Assembly: GCA_033064195.1 (NCBI GenBank)
Contig: JARBJD010000003.1
Span: 434,001 to 498,000, forward strand
Length of the DNA stretch: 64,000 nt
Reading direction: 5' to 3'
Source of the DNA: Blattamonas nauphoetae
Lineage: Eukaryota; Preaxostyla; Oxymonadida
Shown here: positions 32,983 to 41,725 of the stretch, piece by piece
How the letters are laid out: every line of letters begins with the position of its first letter
Position numbering within the stretch: the stretch's first letter is position 1
Notes under the pieces: generated by a model
Database searches by the model: none
The model's input: only the letters and a program-made list of their open reading frames with translations
What the model was told of the DNA's origin: nothing
Made by a program: the position numbers and the translations under genes

Positions 32983-35672
32983 TCACTTCGCCTCGCCTTC
33001 ATCCTGATTCTTCCAATTCTGAGCTCTCATTCGCACTCTCTCTGCTCTTAGTCTTCTTCTCTCCGCTGCATCATCAGCTTGGACATCGACAAGCATCTGA
33101 GTTGTTGCGTCACTTCCTGGAAGATGGAGTGGATGGGCCTGTACCTGCGTGGGGAAGTCGTAATGGATGTATTCTTCAAGGCCAACAGCTGTAACTCCAT
33201 CTGCGGCATAAATTGGTCGTTGTCGAACTTCGCCCTGCGGCTGCTTGGATCTGGGGATGGAGAGAAAGAGAGGAAGAAGGATGGAGAGAAAGAGAGGAAG
33301 AAGGATGGAGAGAAAGAGAGGAAGAAGGATGGAGAGAAAGAGAGGAAGAAGGATGGAGAGAAAGAGAGGAAGAAGGATGGAGAGAAAGAGAGGAAGAAGG
33401 ATGGAGAGAAAGAGAGGAAGAAGGATGGAGAGAAAGAGAGGAAGAAGGATGATGATCGCGATAAACATGATGAGCAAGAGGAGAACAAAGAAGCGAAAGA
33501 AATTGAAACACACTGAATCGTCTCGATTGTCTCTTCCGTCCCGTATGTCTCCTCAAATTGCAGCCACGATTCGTACAGGCTTTTCCTCTTTTCACCGGAC
33601 GGGTCGTTCTTCGCTTGAGCAATCAGGGTCCTCTCAGCCTCTTCAAATACTCCCCTCGCGTCCTTAATATTCGTTTCCCGTGTTTCTTGCTCAGTTTCTC
33701 CTTCCGAGCCAGTCTTTCCTGACTCGTACAGAGCAAACGAGATCCACACTTCAATTCCTGGATTGATGTTCAACAGACGGCGGTACAAAGCACGTACATT
33801 GTCCTTCTCTCCGTTTTCGATTTCAAATTCGATATATTCCTTCCACAAGGCGAATGGATTGTCAAATTGTGGCTGGGTGGGGTTGTTGATGTCAACCTCA
33901 GTCCTTCGGAGTCCTTCTTCATAGAGGCCTCGAGCACGAAGATCTTCTCCATTTTCGGCTTCAAATTTGCACATAGCCACCCAACACGCGCATCTGTTTG
34001 GGTTTTGTTTGAGTTGCATTTGAAGAATCTTTCTGCAGCGATCAGTCTCATCGAGCGCTTTCTCAATCTTAAGATACTCCCGGAAAATCTTTGGCTTTCC
34101 ACAGAGTCCAATTGCGCGGCCTAATGTCTGTCGGGCTGCTTGAAGATTATTCATTCTGATTTCAAGCTTCGCCTTGTGGACCCAAATCTTTCCAAATGTG
34201 AATGACTTGTGGGGGATCACTTTGAGACAATCTGTGAGAACTTGAAGAGCAGATTCTTGATTCTGGATCAAAGGAGAGAGATTCGATGATGACGAAAATG
34301 AGCAAACTCCGCAATTAACTTCCTCGAAGAGGGCATATTCAATCCAAAGATAGATGTATCTCCTCCAAAACGGCTTGGTATCGCCTGGCGGTATGTTCAC
34401 GATCGCCCTTTGATACAGGTCTCTCATCTCCAAATTACGCGCCTCCACATCGTCATCACTTTCGTATTCAATCATTTGGATGTAGTCAAACCACTTGTCG
34501 TAGTCGAGAGAGTTTTTCGCCAACGCCTCCTCATAAAATCGTTTTCGTTTCTGGATGATCGTTTCTGAGATGGTTTGCATTGTTCCGAATCTCTTTTCAA
34601 ATGTTGCAAGAGAGGAGAAAAGTTTGGTTGATTCGGGGAATCGTTTCATCCCTCGAGCATACACAGCGCGAGTGCGTTCAAACTGTGACAAAGAAAAGAT
34701 GTGATTCAGAGTGATGAGATGAACATATGACATACATCCTTTGCACGTTCTTCAAAATCAGCATACGTCTGAAATAACTCTTCAGTCACTTGCCACTCCT
34801 CCAATTCAGCGAGGGCTCGCTCGTAGATATTTCTCGCTGCCAAAACACCAGCATTGACAATGGCAGGTCCTTGACGACCATCAGGCAGAGTTTGGCGAGT
34901 TCCACGGTAATGTTTTTCAAGCCATTTTGCATATTTCAAGAAAGTATCGGCAGTGTGATGAGCTGCAACGTACTGTTCGAAAACTCTGACACAATTGTCC
35001 CATTCGTGATATTTCATCTCGAACTTGATAAAATGCCGATAGGCATTTGCTTCTGGAAGGTACTGCATCCATCTTTGGTAGATATCCCGTGTGTGAGTGA
35101 TATTTCCAAGCCGTTCTTCCATCGTGATGTACTTGAACCAAAGAATATCTTGTCTGGGAAGAAGCCGGGTTGCTCGATCAAAAAGGTTTCGAGCATGATT
35201 GACATTTTGATGCCGCATCTCCATTTCAGTGTATGCGAGCCAAACCTTCACCTCTCTGTCGTCGACTTGGAGAGCTCTCTCATAGACAGAACGAGATCTT
35301 AAAGGAGTATAAAAGACGGTAAACAATCAGTAAAAACGACATACCGAACAAAATCTTCTTGTTCTTCCTCAAATTTTGCGTAGAGGAGCCAGACTCCAAT
35401 TTTGAATCGCTTTGCTCGGACACGATCTTCAAATTCCTTCCTTCGCCGAGTCCTGCAGAAAAAGAGAACGAAATAGGACAAAAGATGCAGAAAACGTGGA
35501 AAAGAAACTGATATTCAAGGAGTTCTTCTTGATCTTCAATGGTCTGTTTTGGGGCGACAAATTGCTTTTCTTGGCGTTCTCTTGTCTTGATTAAGAGCTG
35601 TTCGGCTGTAACTTGAACAGGTGCTGGTGTTTTGTTCAACACCTTGTTCCCACGATTCTTTTCAAGGTTCAT
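32983..35672 (-). CDS. Crooked neck / Clf1 (Syf3) pre-mRNA splicing factor
   Basis: Model complement(join(32983..33250,33514..34262,34320..34682,34736..35297,35345..35452,35509..35672)), 737 aa. HAT (half-a-TPR) repeats run almost throughout, each with W...A..E and A R.. (Y/F)ERA signatures, for example SVYERALQVDDREVKVWLAY and YIYLWIEYALFEE. The N terminus (APVQVTAEQLL) and C terminus (GLEEYIHYDFP) match Crooked neck closely. The start could be 21 bases further upstream (35693); the 35672 Met fits the family better. The intron 34263-34319 (57 nt) keeps frame without a stop, but removing it restores the family spacing. The last intron (33251-33513) contains the 24-bp tandem array. Role: NineTeen-complex scaffold needed for spliceosome activation. 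Confidence 0.9.
33255..33446. repeat. Perfect 24-bp tandem repeat, eight copies
   Basis: Eight identical 24-bp units fill exactly 192 bp; each begins GGATGGAGAGAAAG on the plus strand. On the transcribed (minus) strand the array is pure polypyrimidine apart from one A per unit. It lies wholly inside the last intron of the Clf1 gene and stretches the tract before the 3' splice site. Because 24 is a multiple of three and the unit lacks stops, it opens spurious reading frames on both strands. Confidence 0.95.
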
Positions 35673-35717
35673 TAGATAGATCAACCCACTCAACTATACT
35701 TCAATCACGTAACACTC

Positions 35718-36559
35718 ATGATATCGAGTTTAAAGTACGATGGAATCCTCTTTGATTGGGATGGAACACTCTCTGATTCATTTGGTATCGTACATTTCTA
35801 TCCTTACAGTTGAAAGACCTTATTGTCGAAGTTTGTCGAAGAGTGATCGAAGAGCAGGGTGTACAGTTGTCCCACGAAGAAATGTGTGTATGTGTCAATC
35901 ATTCATTTCGATTCTTCTTTTTTCAGGAACGCCTCAAATCCCTTCCGCTCCGAGAAGAGTATGAAGCCTTAATGAGCCGTAAACTCACAGATGAAGAGTT
36001 TCAACATTTTCGTTCTCGCCACTTACATTATCAGGAGGCTCTTGAATCAGACTATCTCCATTTATATCCAGATGTATGCCCATCTTTCTTTCTTCGATTC
36101 AGTTCAGGTTCGAGAAACTCTAGACTCCCTAAAGGCCCTCGGGCTCAAACTTGGCATTGTTTCCAATCGAGCAATCATTTCGTTGAGAAAGAATCTTGCT
36201 TTCTATGGCATGTCTGATTATTTCCATGTTTGTATCTCATTCCACCCTCATTTTCTTAATCCACTCAGACAATCGTTCCACCTGAGGATGCACCTCAGCC
36301 AAAACCTGATCCAGTTCATACACAGGTGGGACTTGACCGTTTAAAGCTCCCAGCATCACGTGTTTTGTTTGTTGGAGATTCAGAGCCTGATCTTCACTCA
36401 GGAAATGGGTATCCTTTCTCTATTTCTCAGTTTTTTTTCAGAGCTGGCTGCGATACAGCTCTTGTTCCATATACTCGGTACGAAAGCGTCATTAAGACTC
36501 AACCAACCTACAAACTGAAAAACATTAAGGAACTCCTTGAAATCATCAAGAAACAATGA
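35718..36559 (+). CDS. HAD-superfamily phosphatase, phosphoglycolate-phosphatase-like
   Basis: Model join(35718..35784,35817..35887,35927..36073,36108..36227,36269..36408,36442..36559), 220 aa, length divisible by three. Motif I is FDWDGTLSDS (nucleophile Asp and acid/base Asp present), motif II is IVSNR, motif III Lys lies in PQPKPDP, and motif IV is VGDSEPD. A helical cap of about 80 residues sits between motifs I and II, as in the C1-cap group. All five introns are 32-41 nt; the second (39 nt) keeps frame. Likely a cytosolic small-molecule phosphatase; the substrate cannot be told from sequence. It is divergent from Clf1 with only 45 bp between start codons. Confidence 0.85.
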
Positions 36560-36630
36560 AAATATTAACAAAAATCGATTTTTTGTCGAATGTCTGTCCA
36601 CATTCATTTCATTCAGAGCGATGAACGCAT

Positions 36631-37258
36631 TTAGAATTTGAATGAAAAAGAGCGTTCGCTACAGTTTGCTCCAGCTTGGCGAATGTATCCTGGTACTGGA
36701 CCCCACAAGTGGGTCGGTTTGGTCACTTGGAAAATAATGTCATCCAGCCCAGCTTCAATTTGATCATTCCAAAGTGCTCGAATCAGTTGTGGCGGGTGTG
36801 CTTTGCCTTGTTGCTGGATATAATTTTCCAAAGATCGTAACAATGTTTCAATATGATGTTGTGAGGGAGCTATCATATTGCAGAAATGATACGCATATGG
36901 AGAGTGAAGGAGGAGAGGAGTGAAAGTTGGCTCATGTTCGGTCAGAACTCGGGCAAGAGATACAGCCGTGATATTTGCATTTGGGACAACTTTGTCAAAC
37001 CCAAAGTTCAAAATATGAGGAATGAAGGGTTTCATCTGTGCAATGAAAGTAGAATTGTCGATTAGTTTCATAGTGATGCAGATTCTGATCTGTTTGAGTG
37101 CATCTCCAATCAGTGGTGCCAAAAAGCATTTGACTGAATGTTGATCAGTATTGTATGTATCAAAGATCTCTACAAATGCTTTGCGAAGAGGTAGGAAATG
37201 TGAGATGACATTCTTAGGCAGAAAGAAATAGAAAAGAGAGAGTGGAGACCATTGCTAC
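36631..37258 (-). CDS. Hypothetical helical protein, 5' end unresolved at palindrome edge
   Basis: One clear exon runs from about 37215 to the TGA-side end at 36631, possibly joined at 37216-37250 to an upstream exon ending ATG|AAT. It encodes about 200 residues of Leu/Ile-rich helices (ISHFLPLRKAFVEIFDTYN; IGDALKQIRICITMKLID) suggestive of an ARM/HEAT-like fold, then VPGYIRQAGANCSERSF at the C terminus. Upstream sequence toward 37518 has interrupted frames, so the 5' part may have been lost when the neighbouring palindromic block formed. Function unknown. Confidence 0.45.
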
Positions 37259-37691
37259 TGATGCAGAAGGTACGACACAGACCCTCGAGTCGAATAGACT
37301 GTGGAGATTCTGGGATGCTTTTGTCAACGAGTGTCATCATCTACGAACTGATTTAGAGAAAGCCAAAGAGAGGACGATAATATTCCATGAAATTAAAGAG
37401 AAGATAGACGAAGAAAGTGTCGAGAGCAGAAGATTGATCGAACCCACCGCGAATGAGAATCTCTCATCTTTCGACCAAGACGGTGAGGCGAAGTCCAGAG
37501 AGACAACTTCAGATTCATGAAGGTTGGGAATATACCATCCATTGACTGTTTTCACACTTGTTTTGTGATTCTTGATTTGATTAATTTCAAAGACTTTGGA
37601 AAGATTCAGATGAGACAAGAGGGAAATAGGATTGTGAACAGAACGAACTGAGTCTCTCAAGAAAGGATCACTTTTTTAACGATGGTTCGAC

Positions 37692-37765
37692 GGGTGCGTG
37701 GCTCAATTGGATAGAGCACCTGACTACGGATCAGGAGGTTGTAGGTTCAAGTCCTGCCGCGCTCG
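37692..37765 (+). tRNA. tRNA-Arg (anticodon ACG), copy 1
   Basis: A 74-nt cloverleaf: acceptor stem GGGTGCG/CGCGCTC (two G-U pairs), D stem GCTC/GAGC, anticodon stem CCTGA/TCAGG with loop CTACGGA (anticodon ACG), five-base variable loop, T arm GTAGG-TTCAAGT-CCTGC, discriminator G. No intron and no encoded CCA. A run of seven T follows two bases after the gene, a good RNA polymerase III terminator. Decodes CGT and, with inosine at position 34, CGC and CGA. Confidence 0.97.
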
Positions 37766-37899
37766 CTTTTTTTGAAAATCGTGTCATGAGCAGTGGATGA
37801 GTTGTTTTTCTTTTTGATGAAAAAATGTAAAAAAATGTATATCATTCCGATCAGGAGTCAATCGCAAAGTGAAAATGAATACAAAAATTTAGAAAAAAG

Positions 37900-37973
37900 C
37901 GAGCGCGGCAGGACTTGAACCTACAACCTCCTGATCCGTAGTCAGGTGCTCTATCCAATTGAGCCACGCACCC
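37900..37973 (-). tRNA. tRNA-Arg (anticodon ACG), copy 2
   Basis: Identical to copy 1 over all 74 nt, on the opposite strand and tail-to-tail with it. The 5' flank (GATTGCG) differs from that of copy 1 (GGTTCGAC), so only the gene itself is repeated inside the arm. A run of six T follows its 3' end. Confidence 0.97.
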
Positions 37974-38100
37974 CGCAATCCAAGTGGTGATTCTTAGCAT
38001 ATTTCTTTGACACTAAGTTTTTGAATTCATTTCAACACAACCAACATAATCAAGGCTCTACTTCAAGCATATTTCTCCACAATCCTTCCTTTTGACCTGG

Positions 38101-38656
38101 CCATTGGAATCGAACAATTCCTGCGTTGTTCACAGATCCTTGGCTCTCCCTGTTACTCCTTTTTCTATCTCAGACTAACTCTCTCCCCAGCCAACCAAAT
38201 CCTCCAGAAATCACCATCATGGATTTCTATTCGTTTAATAAGTTCCTCCTCTCTGACGCCTCTTGTTCTTGAACCCAAATAGTCTCCCCATCTGTATAGC
38301 TGCCGGAAGAAACCAAGACCTATCAAGAGATCATCAGTGTTTCTTCTTTTAACGTGTGATGTTGTCGTGTTTTCTGAGTTTCCAGATCCGTCGCTTCGAG
38401 CCTCCAAAATTGACAACAGACTGACTTTTGAATTGATTCGGAGCAAAATCGAGCAGAGACATTGAAGCAGAAGTCAAAAAAGGGAGCTGTCACGACAGCA
38501 GCACAGAGGAGCATGCGATAGTTGGGGGGAGAGTTGTGATGGTGATTTCTGGAGGATTTGGTTGGCTGGGGAGAGAGTTAGTCTGAGATAGAAAAAGGAG
38601 TATCAGGGAGAGCCAAGGATCTGTGAACAACGCAGGAATTGTTCGATTCCAATGGA
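38101..38656. repeat. Nested inverted repeat, 119-bp arms
   Basis: Bases 38101-38219 are the reverse complement of about 38538-38656 with one mismatch seen (CTGTTACTCC against CTGATACTCC). The first arm starts at the inner edge of the left 590-bp arm and the second ends at an AATGGACA motif. The 318-bp centre can be read as a minus-strand fragment (RRNTDDLLIGLGFFRQLYRW) that I do not recognise. Confidence 0.9.
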
Positions 38657-38919
38657 CAGGTTGGCCTGTTAAGCTGTGTCCAGTCGAGGTGGGATTGTCC
38701 AGTCCAGTGTCCAGTCTCCTATTTGGGCGATGTGAGATCTGACCCATGATTTTGGTTTATTGACTCCGTTCATAATTTCTCCGTGGAATTGTTAACTGAT
38801 CTTTTTGTCGTTGTGTACATGAAATGCGCTAAAATATAACCAATTTAAAGAAAAAGATATTCCAGTGTACAACTTGGTGAGAACCTGAACTGGCCATGTG
38901 AGATCTTGTATTCTTCTTG

Positions 38920-39510
38920 CTATTCCGTTGGTTCTGTCGATTCGTTTCGTTCCTCCCATGATTTCTGAGGGGTATCACAGTAATCCTCTTCTCCTGATCC
39001 AGTCCAGGCAGGTGGATGGTTCCGGCAAGCAACCAACTGCTTCCTCATCTCGTCCCGCCCATCTTCCTTCGTCTTCACTAGAGCTTCGGCTGTATGGAGA
39101 GGGTCTTCTGCCTCTTCTTCTGCTGTGGAGACTCTGAGTTGTTCGCGGAAGTGGTGTTGGAGCTGCTGCGAGGCTGTGGAGAGAGATGAGCGTTTCTTGG
39201 TAGGGATTTCTGACTCCACTTTCACAAACGTGAAGAGAACGTTGTGGACCGAGAAGGTTGCTGTGAGCAGGTGTCGGTGATGTTTCTGCTCAGCGAAATG
39301 CTGCTCCGTCTTCTCCAAGAAGAGTGGGTGGAACACCTCAAGGGTCTGTGTTTTGGAGTCCTGCATGGCAGCCAGTCGTACTATCAGCTGCTCAATCGCA
39401 TCAGCCAGTGTATCTGCTTCGTCGAAGTTTTCTTCCTTCGCAGCGACATCCCGTCTTTCTTATAGTTGCGATAGTTCTGTCTGGAGCAGGAATTGGGCGG
39501 AGTCTCCTTG
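38920..39510 (-). pseudogene. Decayed coiled-coil gene fragment in the palindrome loop
   Basis: Minus-strand reading gives a coherent helical protein: LLQTELSQL, then an in-frame TAA, then ERRDVAAKEENFDEADTL, an alternation resembling the UVR/coiled-coil motif, and a further 170 residues rich in Glu, Gln and Lys to a stop at 38920. Since TAA is a true stop elsewhere in the window, the fragment looks inactivated. An intron removing the TAA cannot be excluded. No family assigned. Confidence 0.45.
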
Positions 39511-39560
39511 TGCATGTGTGTTCCCAAAGTTGACATGATTGTGTGGAGGACTTCAGACTG

Positions 39561-39989
39561 CTAAACAGGGGGTTTTTGCATTCGTAGAGGAGTATATAGC
39601 GAGGTTAGAGAGAGTGGAGATGAATGGATGTGTTGGTCTCTGGTGTATTGTTTTTTGACGGGAATAACAGACATTGAGAGTGGTTGATCTGTATGAGGAT
39701 GAACGGAACTTGACATATCATCTTGAATTGGATTTTTGGTCACAATGGATATAATTGGCGAGAAAAATCGTTTAGAGGCAGCTGGTTGGGGATAGTCTGT
39801 GAAATGTGGAATCTCTGGATGTTCATCAATTTGGGTGGGCTTCGGAGGAGTAGCAGACTTTGCTTCAGGTTGATTTTCAATTGACTCATCATGTATGAAG
39901 TATTTTTCATGTTTTTTTATCTGGCTTTGACGCTGATCATGGTATACACATCTTGATCTGTCGTTTCGACATCTTTTGTCAATCACCAA
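39561..39989 (-). CDS. Possible low-complexity protein or 5' exon of the decayed gene
   Basis: Open for 142 codons on the minus strand, Pro/Ser/His-rich with no recognisable domain (for example HFTDYPQPAASKRFF). It lies just upstream, in transcription order, of the decayed coiled-coil fragment and could once have been its N-terminal exon. Composition is compatible with a disordered protein but gives no independent support. Confidence 0.25.
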   Translation of the reverse strand: MVIDKRCRNDRSRCVYHDQRQSQIKKHEKYFIHDESIENQPEAKSATPPKPTQIDEHPEIPHFTDYPQPAASKRFFSPIISIVTKNPIQDDMSSSVHPHTDQPLSMSVIPVKKQYTRDQHIHSSPLSLTSLYTPLRMQKPPV

Positions 39990-41163
39990 GAATTAGGTAT
40001 CAAGCACTCTTGAATTTGTGCCAATGGGCATTTTATGCATAATGCTGCCATGTCCATAGTTTTAGGAGGAGTTGCTGCGTTGAACAGGCACACGTTCAAA
40101 GTCGAGTTCGGCCAAAGAAGTCAACCCCAATGTTGTGGTATGCAAGCACCGTGTGTCGGAGTGTCCCAACCGAATGAGATAGCTGCACTCCAATCCAAGT
40201 CCCGGAGACTCGGTTCGAAACAATCGGCAGCTGCCATTTTCACGATCTCACTTTCACCATACTAATGTCATCCGATTCCCCTGAAACTGCTGGATTCCAC
40301 AAAGATTAGCCTGGAGCTGGAGACAAGTGGAATAGGACGTGAGTTACAGTTGGCAGTTGGCGAGATCATATCCATGTGGGCGAGACAGCGAGCCAGATTG
40401 ATCAATCATGTTTTGAAGTCAGAATCCGATGGAATAGGAGACAGAGGCAGATCTTGAATCAAGCTGTGTCCTGGAGTTCGTGACAAACACAACAGTGGAG
40501 GTGAAGATGGCTGACTGAGAATGGATGGAGATGGACTAAGGCTGAATTTGAAATGCTGAGCATTGGTTGAGTTGAGTAATGATGGGCTTCTTGGGTTGTT
40601 TAGTTCTCGAATATCTTGTTCTCCGAATGAGGTGCTGATTTATTGTTTCTATTCTGTTGATCACTCCTTTCTGTTCAGCTTGTAGATAGTGACATCACAG
40701 TGCTCAGAGAAATAGATGAGGTCTAATGTGAATCAAAACAGTGAGAGATATGCGGTAATATCACAACAATATCGAAATGAAGAAGTAACTATGTCCCTTA
40801 ATAGGTGTCGATTGGACAGTCCAGGACTGGACAGTCCAATGGACTGTCCAATTTGGCCGACTCTTCAAAACCTCAATAAACGGGATGCACTAATTGAGGA
40901 GACCTCAGAAAATACCTGCCATCGAATTGTCCAATGGTGTCCAATGGTGTCCAATCATGGGTGGATCAAGCCGATCTTCACTGGATGCAGAATGTACTCC
41001 GATTGAAGCCATTTCACCCTTTTTCGTGGTTTTATCATCAATTCTTTGAGAAATTCAGCGAAAAGATGACTTTAGGGTGAAATGAACAAGATCAAAAAAA
41101 GAGTGTCCAATCGAGGTCAAGTGTCCAGTCCAACACTGGACAGTGTCCAATCCACTTAACAGA
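39990..41163. other. Remainder of palindrome loop
   Basis: No convincing gene. Short plus-strand frames at 40035-40265 and 40716-41006 lack protein-like composition, and the second overlaps the octamer cluster, whose repeats explain its sequence. The segment around 40460-40640 is plain AT-balanced DNA without repeats that I can see. Confidence 0.5.
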
Positions 41164-41297
41164 CCAATGGACAGGTCAAAAGGAAGGATTGTGGAGAAAT
41201 ATGCTTGAAGTAGAGCCTTGATTATGTTGGTTGTGTTGAAATGAATTCAAAAACTTAGTGTCAAAGAAATATGCTAAGAATCACCACTTGGATTGCG

Positions 41298-41371
41298 GGG
41301 TGCGTGGCTCAATTGGATAGAGCACCTGACTACGGATCAGGAGGTTGTAGGTTCAAGTCCTGCCGCGCTCG
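41298..41371 (+). tRNA. tRNA-Arg (anticodon ACG), copy 3
   Basis: Sequence identical to copy 1, with the flanks of copy 2, as expected from the inverted arms. Followed by six T. Confidence 0.97.
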
Positions 41372-41505
41372 CTTTTTTCTAAATTTTTGTATTCATTTTC
41401 ACTTTGCGATTGACTCCTGATCGGAATGATATACATTTTTTTACATTTTTTCATCAAAAAGAAAAACAACTCATCCACTGCTCATGACACGATTTTCAAA
41501 AAAAG

Positions 41506-41579
41506 CGAGCGCGGCAGGACTTGAACCTACAACCTCCTGATCCGTAGTCAGGTGCTCTATCCAATTGAGCCACGCACCC
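41506..41579 (-). tRNA. tRNA-Arg (anticodon ACG), copy 4
   Basis: Sequence identical to copy 1, with the flanks of copy 1 (GGTTCGAC upstream, seven T downstream) on the opposite strand. Confidence 0.97.
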
Positions 41580-41725
41580 GTCGAACCATCGTTAAAAAAG
41601 TGATCCTTTCTTGAGAGACTCAGTTCGTTCTGTTCACAATCCTATTTCCCTCTTGTCTCATCTGAATCTTTCCAAAGTCTTTGAAATTAATCAAATCAAG
41701 AATCACAAAACAAGTGTGAAAACAG

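Larger units (their letters stand above)
37518..38107 (+). repeat. Left arm of 590-bp inverted repeat
   Basis: This 590-bp segment is the reverse complement of 41164-41753. Only one mismatch was seen by eye (near 38100, in the innermost ten bases), so the arms are at least about 99% identical. Each arm holds two tRNA-Arg genes pointing at each other, separated by a 134-nt spacer. The outer boundary falls on a shared TGAAGGTTGGG; outside it the two flanks differ. The inner boundary falls on a CCATTGG/CCAATGG motif. Confidence 0.95.
38651..41175. repeat. Clustered TGTCCA(A/G)T motifs flanking the palindrome loop
   Basis: About thirteen copies of an octamer TGTCCAAT/TGTCCAGT or its complement occur at 38651, 38677, 38696, 38708, 40811, 40826, 40845, 40928, 40938, 40948, 41104, 41122, 41135, 41144 and 41166. 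They fall only at the two ends of the loop, next to the inner edges of the arms, on both strands; some pairs form small palindromes (for example ATTGGACAGTCC). This pattern is reminiscent of subterminal transposase-binding repeats, but no transposase is present. Confidence 0.7.

Noticed and set aside
33255-33446. Possible CRISPR-like repeat array
   Set aside because: Units are directly contiguous with no spacers, and the locus is a eukaryotic intron.
33079-33622. Long overlapping open frames on both strands in the Clf1 3' region
   Set aside because: They are produced by the stop-free 24-bp tandem repeat, which reads open in every frame; the array is intronic.
37242-37520. Plus-strand frame of 92 codons next to the left palindrome arm
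   Set aside because: It lacks an ATG start, overlaps a better minus-strand exon and has no recognisable domain. A weak likeness to the end of a PH domain was considered but is too short to trust.
39346-39530. TAA read as glutamine, which would restore the loop fragment
   Set aside because: TAA ends Nog2, cyclin Y, the dynein gene and the B-box gene here, and TAG ends the CCCH and LRR genes, so a TAR=Gln code does not apply.
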